A DNA stretch of 5,502 bases from Sulfurimonas sp. (GTDB taxonomy: Bacteria; Campylobacterota; Campylobacteria; Campylobacterales; Sulfurimonadaceae): the NCBI GenBank assembly GCA_021161305.1, contig JAGHAW010000151.1, positions 1 through 5,502 of the forward strand, written 5' to 3'. How positions within the stretch are numbered: the first letter of the stretch is position 1; every line of letters starts with the position of its first letter. The notes under the pieces were generated by a model, which was not told the origin of the DNA, did no database searches, and was given only the letters and a program-made list of their open reading frames with translations. The position numbers and the translations under genes are program-made. Shown one piece after another: positions 1 through 4,379 of this stretch.

Positions 1-104
1 CCATTATATGTAAACTCAAGTTTAGATGAAGAAGAGTCTTCTAGTTTAAATTCTTTAAAGTTTTCTTTCTCTGCTGTCAGTGCCTTAGTTGTTTTTATTT
101 TCAT
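1..104 (-). CDS. N-terminal fragment of an unidentified protein
   Basis: An open frame begins at an ATG (complement of 102-104) and runs off the left edge after 34 full codons, so only the N-terminus is visible. An AAAGAGAT ribosome binding site precedes the start. The peptide begins MKIKTTKALTAEKENFKE and continues with a charged, Ser/Glu-rich stretch with no hydrophobic segment, so a cytoplasmic protein is likely. I do not recognise the family: 34 residues are too few and contain no known motif. It points the same way as the downstream-facing metallophosphoesterase, with 119 bases between them, and could be co-transcribed with it or have its own promoter in that AT-rich gap. The start looks real; the function is unknown. 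Confidence 0.55.
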   Translation of the reverse strand, partial: MKIKTTKALTAEKENFKEFKLEDSSSSKLEFTYN

Positions 105-223
105 TTTATATTATCTCTTTTTATTTAATTAGAGATATAGTATCTTCTTTTTTATAAATAAAAGATAAATTTACAACATTATTGTAGTTATATATTCTAA
201 TTTTGGACTTTATCCATTTTTCA

Positions 224-1066
224 TTATAAACTAACTAAAAAGCTTTTCATCTTAATATTATCTCCATATTGACTTTCATTTGGATAACCAAGAGGGTTGC
301 ATAAAAACCTCACATTTTCCATCCCATATTCTATTTCATCATGTGTATGACCAAAGACCCAGTATTTCATAGAACCATTTTTATAAAACTTACTACCATC
401 AAATGTAAAAAATGTATTAATAGGGCTATTGTGATATTTTTCGTTAATATGTTCTTCATCAATGGATGGATTGACATGAGTAATCATAACATCGCAATTT
501 TGATAGATTTCTTCAAGCTTTTGTGTCTCTAACTTAGATATATCATCAAACCTGTTAATCCCCTTGATTAGCCTGCTGTCGTTGATATTTCCCTTCCAAA
601 GTAAATTAATATGGTTACTGTCAAACTGAGGATAGTATCTTTTTACATAAACATCATCATACCAGCTATCTGCTCCACCAAATCTAATTCCCTCTATTTC
701 AATAACTTCACCATCTAAACAGTACATATTTTTCTCTTCATTTATAAGCTTTCGCATATCTTCCACTCGTTTAAAAGAGTCATTTTCAAAAGTATATTTT
801 GCTTCACTATCAACTAGATAATAGTCATGATTTCCAAGTACACAAATAATGTGTCTGTAAAACTCTTTTTGAAAGATTTTCAAGACTTCTATATTTTGCT
901 CATTGTAGTGTCCGATGTCGCCTGCAATGATTAAAACATCTCCAATCTCTCTAGTCTTATTATTTGTAAAAATAGGTCTAAAAAAAGATAAAACATTTTC
1001 ATTAGTTGCTAAAGATGGCTTAAAATAAAAATCAAGATGTAAGTCGCTTAAAATATCGATTGTCAT
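224..1066 (-). CDS. Calcineurin-like metallophosphoesterase
   Basis: A predicted 280-aa cytoplasmic metal-dependent phosphoesterase. Seen in the sequence, in the order expected for this superfamily: DLH (Asp8, His10), GD (Asp50 in IIAGDIG), GNHD (Asn79, His80), a TH motif (His197 in MITHV) and GHTH (His240, His242), followed by NPLGYP near residue 257, also typical of the family. These residues form the usual two-metal centre, so the enzyme looks intact and active. The substrate cannot be read from sequence; family members hydrolyse phosphomonoesters, phosphodiesters, cyclic nucleotides or nucleic acids. There is no signal peptide or membrane segment. The ATG start is supported by AAAGAGGA 6-8 bases upstream and by a promoter just beyond it. 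It is transcribed divergently from the Rad52 operon and appears to be a single gene, perhaps with the partial gene further left. The general class is secure, the role on this element unknown. Confidence 0.9.
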   Translation of the reverse strand: MTIDILSDLHLDFYFKPSLATNENVLSFFRPIFTNNKTREIGDVLIIAGDIGHYNEQNIEVLKIFQKEFYRHIICVLGNHDYYLVDSEAKYTFENDSFKRVEDMRKLINEEKNMYCLDGEVIEIEGIRFGGADSWYDDVYVKRYYPQFDSNHINLLWKGNINDSRLIKGINRFDDISKLETQKLEEIYQNCDVMITHVNPSIDEEHINEKYHNSPINTFFTFDGSKFYKNGSMKYWVFGHTHDEIEYGMENVRFLCNPLGYPNESQYGDNIKMKSFLVSL

Positions 1067-1085
1067 TAATTATCCTCTTTTTATA

Positions 1086-1114
1086 ATTATAGGAGAATAT
1101 CGTCTACTTTTCAA
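1086..1114 (-). promoter_or_regulatory. Sigma70-type promoter of the metallophosphoesterase gene
   Basis: On the minus strand, TTGAAA (1109-1114) and TATAAT (1086-1091) are separated by exactly 17 bases. This is a 5/6 match to the -35 consensus and a perfect -10. Transcription would begin near 1079, leaving a leader of only about a dozen bases that starts at or inside the ribosome binding site. A small palindrome, ATTTC-c-GAAAT (1115-1125), abuts the -35 element and could be an operator half. Confidence 0.55.
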
Positions 1115-1124
1115 ATTTCCGAAA

Positions 1125-1139
1125 TAGTAATTAATACTA
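1125..1139. promoter_or_regulatory. Inverted repeat, candidate operator 1
   Basis: TAGTA-attaa-TACTA is a perfect 5-bp dyad with a 5-base spacer in the divergent intergenic region, just upstream of the metallophosphoesterase promoter. It resembles the dyad at 1186-1201 in its arms (AGTA/TACT) and AT-rich centre. Such sites commonly bind dimeric repressors; the regulator is not in this window. Confidence 0.3.
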
Positions 1140-1149
1140 AATACACGAG

Positions 1150-1177
1150 TTTCCACGCCTTTATAACCATATATTAT
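1150..1177 (+). promoter_or_regulatory. Possible promoter of the Rad52 operon
   Basis: TTTCCA (1150-1155) and TATTAT (1172-1177) are spaced by 16 bases. They match the sigma70 consensus at 4/6 and 5/6 positions, and the predicted start is near 1184, about 45 bases before the first small ORF. The region is very AT-rich, so other -10-like hexamers exist and this choice is tentative. The dyad at 1186-1201 would cover the start site. Confidence 0.35.
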
Positions 1178-1185
1178 ATAAGTAG

Positions 1186-1201
1186 AAGTAATAATATACT
1201 T
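1186..1201. promoter_or_regulatory. Inverted repeat, candidate operator 2
   Basis: AAGTA-ataata-TACTT is a perfect 5-bp dyad with a 6-base spacer, close in sequence to the dyad at 1125-1139. It lies just downstream of the proposed -10 element of the rightward operon, where a bound repressor would block initiation. An extra AAGTA (1180-1184) precedes it as a direct repeat. Confidence 0.3.
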
Positions 1202-1229
1202 TAAATAAATCGTCACTGAAAGGATTGCC

Positions 1230-1310
1230 ATGATTATAGAACCAAGAGATATGATGTTCTTTTCTATACCCCAAAAGATACTTGAAAAAATACTAAAAGG
1301 AGGTGCTTAA
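1230..1310 (+). CDS. Small ORF, 26 aa, first frame of the operon
   Basis: The ATG is preceded by GAAAGGA (1218-1224) with a 5-base spacer, a good ribosome binding site. The 26-residue product starts MIIEPRDMMFFSIP and ends in a Lys-rich, possibly amphipathic helix. It matches no family I know. Its stop is two bases before the next small ORF's ATG, and its last codons (Lys-Gly-Gly) are themselves the AAGGAGGT ribosome binding site of that ORF, so the two would be translationally coupled. It may be a real micropeptide or a leader whose translation delivers ribosomes to the next frame. Spacing and the binding site are the only evidence for expression. Confidence 0.45.
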   Translation: MIIEPRDMMFFSIPQKILEKILKGGA

Positions 1311-1312
1311 GA

Positions 1313-1387
1313 ATGCTACCTATAGGAACTTTATTAACAATAGCCATAGCCATTGGAACCGTTATTAAGGAAAATATTGACGACTAA
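1313..1387 (+). CDS. Small hydrophobic peptide, 24 aa
   Basis: The ATG has a consensus ribosome binding site, AAGGAGGT (1297-1304), 8 bases upstream, the strongest in the left half of the window. The 24-residue product is mostly hydrophobic from residue 2 to 18 (LPIGTLLTIAIAIGTVI), followed by a charged tail KENIDD. This fits a single membrane-spanning or membrane-associated peptide. It sits 55 bases before the DUF932 gene in the same direction. No family is recognisable at this length. Possible roles are a membrane micropeptide, a leader, or a small membrane-active toxin-like peptide, but no antitoxin or antisense RNA was identified. The strong binding site makes translation likely; the function is unknown. 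Confidence 0.55.
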   Translation: MLPIGTLLTIAIAIGTVIKENIDD

Positions 1388-1442
1388 AGTTTTAGCCATA
1401 GGCTTTTAACCAAATAAATTAAATACAAAATGGAGAATACAA

Positions 1443-2261
1443 ATGTCAAAATTACCACTATCTGAAACCGAACTTATGAACTATCCAGTTCTATATCAAA
1501 CTGATCCACACGAAGATGCATCAGAAAAATATTCTGTAATAAAAACTATAGATGTAATTAAAGAGTTAAGAGATAAATACAACTGGTATCCCACTTCTGT
1601 ACAAGTTGCTCATACAGATGATGAAAAGAGAAAAGACAAGACTGTTCATTGCATTAGACTAAAGAAATTTGAGGATTTAATCTCTCAAAAAGAGAATGTA
1701 GTTGAACTTTTAATATTTAATAGTTTAGACCGAACTAAAATTTTCTCTATATCGATTGGTGTGTATCGCTATGTATGTGAAAATTCATTAGTCTGTGGGG
1801 ATACATACGAAAAGTTTACACTCAAACACATAGGAAATTTAGATGAAAATCTAGCAGGTATTATTCAAAAGATAGCTGAGTATAAACCTCAGTTAGAAGA
1901 GAAGATAAAAGCATTCTCCTCTCTGATTCTAAATGAGCAAGAGATGGATACTTTTGCAAAACTATCAGCAAGTCTTAGATGGGAATCTCATTTGGATGTA
2001 GATTATCAAAAGCTACTTATCCCAAAAATTGATGCTGATAAGAGAGACACTAGTTTATATACTGTGATGAATGTCATTCAGAATAACATTTTGAAGCCTG
2101 ATTCTATTACTGGTATCAATACAAATACTGGTAGAAAATTCTCAACCTCTCGGGAAATAAGCTCACTAACAAAGGACTATGAAATTAATTCTAATTTATG
2201 GAACTTAGCAGAAAGAATTTACCAAATCAAACAACCTGAAGCACAAGCTTTAGTAGCATAA
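1443..2261 (+). CDS. DUF932 family phage/plasmid-like protein
   Basis: A 272-aa soluble protein recognised as a DUF932 (phage/plasmid-like) member. The family signature is the stretch at about residues 105-131: IGVYRYVCENSLVCGD, then a His-Ile-Gly at 129-131. The C-terminal part also fits, with SLYTVMNVIQNNILKPD near 204-220 and an Asn-Leu-Trp-Asn-Leu segment near 251-255. DUF932 proteins occur on phages and plasmids; their biochemical role is not established, though they often neighbour single-strand annealing genes, as here. No catalytic motif, signal peptide or membrane segment is visible. The ATG is supported by TGGAGA (1431-1436) with a 6-base spacer. The next gene follows after 14 bases, so the two are co-transcribed. 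The family is secure; any specific role in recombination is inferred from position. Confidence 0.85.
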   Translation: MSKLPLSETELMNYPVLYQTDPHEDASEKYSVIKTIDVIKELRDKYNWYPTSVQVAHTDDEKRKDKTVHCIRLKKFEDLISQKENVVELLIFNSLDRTKIFSISIGVYRYVCENSLVCGDTYEKFTLKHIGNLDENLAGIIQKIAEYKPQLEEKIKAFSSLILNEQEMDTFAKLSASLRWESHLDVDYQKLLIPKIDADKRDTSLYTVMNVIQNNILKPDSITGINTNTGRKFSTSREISSLTKDYEINSNLWNLAERIYQIKQPEAQALVA

Positions 2262-2275
2262 CAGGGAGAAACACT

Positions 2276-2860
2276 ATGCAAAACTTAACAAAACAACCTT
2301 CACAATTAGAGCAAGATTTAGTTGCACTTCACACTGGAACAATACAAAGTAAAGAGTGGTTTAACCAAAGTGTGATGAACATCCTACAGGCACCAACTAT
2401 TTCTTCATTCGCAAAAGCTGATCGTGTAGCAGAGGTATTTACAAGTATAGAAGTAAAGATTGATTACATAAAAGAGCAACAGAAGTTATTGTCAAGTTTG
2501 AAAAAGCAACTTGAGCTAGCAAAAACCTATGCAAAGGTAGAAGTTTCAAATGCTCTTATCTCTCTTGGTGTAAGTAAACTTGAGGGTTTAGCAATCTCTA
2601 GTATCACAGCTTCAAAACCAACAGATAAAAGTGTAGCTAAATTAGAAATACTTGATGCAGATGCATTACTTAATGCTGGGTACTTCAAAGTAGAAATTGA
2701 TAAAGAAGCAATTGAAAAAGCTTTGCTATCAGCAGACCAAAGGCACGAAGTTGAGCAGTATGCAGACATGAAGATTGAACTAGTACATAAACCTGCAAAT
2801 ATCCGTATCAACAAACGAAAAACACTTGCTCAAGATGAGCCAATATCAATAGCAGCATAG
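2276..2860 (+). CDS. Siphovirus Gp157-like coiled-coil protein
   Basis: A 194-aa protein resembling the siphovirus Gp157 family, small phage proteins usually encoded beside single-strand annealing or other recombination genes. Residues about 56-92 form a Lys/Glu/Leu-rich helix typical of the family's coiled coil (KIDYIKEQQKLLSSLKKQLE). It is followed by a Gly-Val-x-Lys-Leu turn (98-102), a beta-rich part starting ISSITASKP, and an Ala-Gly-Tyr-Phe-Lys-Val segment with IDKEAIEKALL (134-151), equivalent to the usual 'YxxVxxxPDKxxIKxxLK' region. It is likely soluble and may assist or regulate the annealing protein downstream; that role is inferred. The ATG has GGGAGAA (2264-2270) 5 bases upstream. 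The gaps to its neighbours are 14 and 11 bases, so it is in the same operon. The N-terminal 50 residues show no recognisable motif. Confidence 0.72.
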   Translation: MQNLTKQPSQLEQDLVALHTGTIQSKEWFNQSVMNILQAPTISSFAKADRVAEVFTSIEVKIDYIKEQQKLLSSLKKQLELAKTYAKVEVSNALISLGVSKLEGLAISSITASKPTDKSVAKLEILDADALLNAGYFKVEIDKEAIEKALLSADQRHEVEQYADMKIELVHKPANIRINKRKTLAQDEPISIAA

Positions 2861-2871
2861 AGGGGTATGAG

Positions 2872-3576
2872 ATGTTATCAGAAAATCAAATTAAAGCACT
2901 ATCGTATAACTTGGATGAAAGTCGTATAAAGACCATAGACAAGGCAGGCATGAGCTTTAAGTACTTAGAAACTTATGATATTATTAATGTAGCTAACACT
3001 ATTTTTAACTACATGTGGGATTACACAATAACTAGACTTGAAGAAGTTGCAAGAGAAACTAATCAGAATGGTAACCATGTAATTACTTTTAGTGCAATAG
3101 TAAAAGTCAAGATTTATGATGCTCAAAGAAATTTCATAGAGAGAGAAGATACTGGTGTAGGTACAGGAACAGCTAGAACGATAGGAGATGCAATAGATAA
3201 TGCTTCTAAGAGTGCTGTTTCTGATTCTCTTAAGAGATCACTTCGTTCACTAGGTGGACAGTTTGGGAATGACCTCTATAGCAAGTCACCGAACATAAAT
3301 CAGAATTATCAGCAACAACCCGTACAGCAACTGCAACAACCACAGCCGTACTCACAAGCAAATCAACAACAAACACAACAGGTACAACACTCTCATAATC
3401 CAAATGATTTTTCATCACTTTATGCCATAGGTCTAACTATAATGGAACAGGGTCAAAATCTTGTTGTTCTAGGTGATGATATCTTCTCTAAAAAAGATAG
3501 TATTAAAGCTTGTGGATTTAGATGGGATGGTGCTACTAAAATGTGGTACAAAGCTCTGCAACAAGAGGCAGCATAA
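2872..3576 (+). CDS. Rad52-family single-strand annealing protein with extra C-terminal domain
   Basis: A 234-aa predicted recombinase that anneals complementary single-stranded DNA. The N-terminal 136 residues follow the Rad52/Rad22 core: YLETYDIINVANTIFNYMWDY (31-51, the 'GWxVIxxANxIFGxxGW' equivalent), a beta-sheet stretch (70-90), DTGVGTG (93-99), and the helix ASKSAVSDSLKRSLRSLGGQFG (111-132), the most diagnostic segment (AxKxAxTDALKRALRxxGxxxG). A Gln/Pro-rich flexible linker covers about 143-173. A short C-terminal domain (about 184-229) ends FRWDGATKMWYKAL, a pattern seen in small domains appended to phage and plasmid DNA-processing proteins. The ATG has AGGGG (2861-2865) upstream, and the stop overlaps the next ORF by one base. 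It is probably cytoplasmic and works on the element's own DNA. Rad52 assignment is strong; the function of the added domain is unknown. Confidence 0.85.
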   Translation: MLSENQIKALSYNLDESRIKTIDKAGMSFKYLETYDIINVANTIFNYMWDYTITRLEEVARETNQNGNHVITFSAIVKVKIYDAQRNFIEREDTGVGTGTARTIGDAIDNASKSAVSDSLKRSLRSLGGQFGNDLYSKSPNINQNYQQQPVQQLQQPQPYSQANQQQTQQVQHSHNPNDFSSLYAIGLTIMEQGQNLVVLGDDIFSKKDSIKACGFRWDGATKMWYKALQQEAA

Positions 3577-3689
3577 TGGAGGGAAATATCTATAAAGGAC
3601 CTTTAAAGAGAAACTTCCTATTAATTGGTTTAGCTATAGGAATAACTTTAGGTGCTATCGCTTGTAAGGATGGTGTACACTATGAGTAA
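3576..3689 (+). CDS. Small membrane or lipoprotein-like peptide, 37 aa
   Basis: This frame starts at an ATG overlapping the stop of the Rad52-like gene by one base (TAATG), with AAGAGG (3563-3568) 7 bases upstream. It ends 8 bases inside the DUF2958 gene, so it is coupled on both sides. The 37-aa product has a basic start (KGPLKR), a hydrophobic stretch at residues 14-29 (FLLIGLAIGITLGAIA), then Cys30 and a short polar tail KDGVHYE. This is the layout of a membrane anchor or of a very small lipoprotein, where AIAC would be a near-consensus lipobox. No family is recognised. Expression is supported by the overlaps and binding site only. Because the frame exactly fills the gap between two conserved genes, I think it is real. 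Confidence 0.6.
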   Translation: MEGNIYKGPLKRNFLLIGLAIGITLGAIACKDGVHYE

Positions 3690-3999
3690 ACTTATTCCAC
3701 AAACACTACTGAGTGATATACCAGACCTTTATGAGACAGAAGGGCAACTTAATCCTATGCTATATATAAAACTCTTTACTCCAGACTCTAATTGGACTTG
3801 GTTCATAATAGAGTTCTCAAAAGCTGATGCTAAGACTTGTTACGGATATGTGCAGGGCTTAGAGTCAGAACTTGGTTACTTTACTCTTGAAGAGCTAGAG
3901 TCTATTCATGGTCCGTTAGGTTTAGCTATTGAAAGAGATTTATCATTCACTCCTACAGTATTTAGCATAATCAAAAAGAGCGAAGATGAAAACAGATGA
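3682..3999 (+). CDS. DUF2958 domain protein
   Basis: A 105-aa protein matching the DUF2958 pattern throughout: NPMLYIKLFTP (24-34), a Trp-Thr-Trp followed by Glu44 (39-44), YGYVQGLESELGYFTLEELE (54-73) and GPLGLAIERDLSF (77-89). The family is common on plasmids and integrative elements, and its function is not known. Most of the protein is this single domain, so it appears complete. I chose the ATG at 3682 because it aligns with the usual family start and has AAGGA (3666-3670) upstream; a longer GTG start at 3652 would add ten residues that overlap the small membrane ORF without a clear binding site. It overlaps both neighbours and is clearly part of the operon. Confidence 0.82.
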   Translation: MSKLIPQTLLSDIPDLYETEGQLNPMLYIKLFTPDSNWTWFIIEFSKADAKTCYGYVQGLESELGYFTLEELESIHGPLGLAIERDLSFTPTVFSIIKKSEDENR

Positions 4000-4234
4000 G
4001 ATGAGTGTTACAGCAATTAACGATTTTGCAAACATACTCAATAATGGTGAGACAGCTGACTTCATTTTCAATGATTTTTACTATAAGATTTTTGAGTCGT
4101 GTGATAAAGGCTATATTATAAATATTTACTCTTGTAATCAAAGAGATGAAAATGGAGATTATCTTGATAAATATATTATAGATGGTGGTCACTGTACGGG
4201 AAGTGCAAGAGAAGCAATTGAGTTTATGTTGTGA
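3986..4234 (+). CDS. Hypothetical protein, 82 aa, last gene of the operon
   Basis: A small acidic, soluble protein with no recognised family. It is rich in Asp, Asn, Ile and Tyr. A middle beta-like part (ADFIFNDFYYKIFES, GYIINIYSC) is followed by DKYIIDGGHCTGSAREAIEFML, where an Asp-Gly-Gly-x-Cys-Thr-Gly-Ser/Thr turn leads into a final helix. That ending reminds me of other small phage and plasmid hypotheticals, but I cannot name the family. The first ATG overlaps the DUF2958 gene by 14 bases with only a weak AAGAGCGA site. An in-frame ATG at 4001, just after the upstream stop (TGAGATG), is an alternative giving 77 aa. It ends 17 bases before the hairpin that closes the operon. Confidence 0.7.
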   Translation: MKTDEMSVTAINDFANILNNGETADFIFNDFYYKIFESCDKGYIINIYSCNQRDENGDYLDKYIIDGGHCTGSAREAIEFML

Positions 4235-4251
4235 AGGATTAGAGATGATTA

Positions 4252-4284
4252 AAACGACATAAACCTATATAGTTTATGTCGTTT
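4252..4284 (+). terminator. Perfect 13-bp hairpin closing the Rad52 operon
   Basis: AAACGACATAAAC (4252-4264) and GTTTATGTCGTTT (4272-4284) are exact reverse complements around a 7-base loop, 17 bases after the operon's last stop codon. The stem is AT-rich and ends in TTT, then ATAGGG, so it lacks a long U-run. It may be a weak intrinsic terminator or an mRNA-stabilising end. A protein-binding site next to the recombinase gene is also possible. Confidence 0.6.
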
Positions 4285-4294
4285 ATAGGGTTAT

Positions 4295-4366
4295 ATGGCT
4301 TTATTAAGTGTCTCCAAGACCAAGGAAATAGAAAACATCATAATTTATGCCAATCTAGGTATGTAA
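4295..4366 (+). CDS. Possible 23-aa leader peptide of the recombinase gene
   Basis: A short frame begins at an ATG with ATAGGG (4285-4290) 4 bases upstream and encodes 23 residues, MALLSVSKTKEIENIIIYAN then LGM. Its TAA (4364-4366) lies inside the left arm of the inverted repeat that holds the recombinase ribosome binding site, 13 bases before the GTG. A ribosome finishing here would cover the left arm and prevent the hairpin from forming, so the frame could act as a regulatory leader. There is no protein family to assign. It may equally be chance, given its length and suboptimal binding site. Confidence 0.3.
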   Translation: MALLSVSKTKEIENIIIYANLGM

Positions 4367-4379
4367 ACGGAGGTTTACA
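4362..4379 (+). promoter_or_regulatory. Inverted repeat enclosing the recombinase Shine-Dalgarno site
   Basis: TGTAAAC-GGAG-GTTTACA is a perfect 7-bp inverted repeat with a 4-base loop ending right before the GTG start. The ribosome binding site GGAGGT (4369-4374) spans the loop and the first bases of the right arm. Folded RNA would show GGAG in the loop but occupy GT and the spacer in the stem, plausibly limiting initiation. As DNA, the same dyad could be an operator bound by a regulator or the recombinase itself. Confidence 0.5.

Noticed and set aside
172..186. TACAA-catta-TTGTA as terminator of the metallophosphoesterase gene
   Set aside because: The stem has only 5 AT-rich pairs and no convincing T-run follows on the minus strand, so I did not call it.
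341..532. 63-codon rightward open frame inside the metallophosphoesterase gene
   Set aside because: It is antisense to a gene with a full set of family motifs, has no good ribosome binding site and is a shadow frame.
1391..1410. AGCC-ata-GGCT palindrome before the DUF932 gene as an operator or attenuator
   Set aside because: There are only 4 pairs and the flanks do not extend the stem; probably chance.
2527..2814. 95-codon leftward open frame opposite the Gp157-like gene
   Set aside because: Ser/Ala-rich antisense translation of a well-supported coding gene in a compact operon; no promoter or binding site was seen.
3295..3385. CAA/CAG-rich stretch as a possible repeat array or CRISPR remnant
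   Set aside because: The units are irregular, in frame and encode a Gln-rich protein linker; there is no conserved repeat with unique spacers.
3230..3418. 62-codon leftward frame opposite the Rad52-like gene, Val-rich
   Set aside because: The Val richness is the complement of the CAA/CAG glutamine codons of the linker; it is an artefact of that composition.
3652..3681. GTG start giving a ten-residue longer DUF2958 protein
   Set aside because: The extension lies in the small membrane ORF, has no clear binding site and is not part of the family pattern; ATG 3682 has AAGGA upstream.
3971..4192. 73-codon leftward frame opposite the last operon gene
   Set aside because: Ile-rich antisense frame over a better-supported rightward gene, with no supporting signals.
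4285..4361. Search for a promoter or attachment site between the operon hairpin and the recombinase
   Set aside because: No -35/-10 pair better than background and no direct repeat with other parts of the window was found, so none is annotated.
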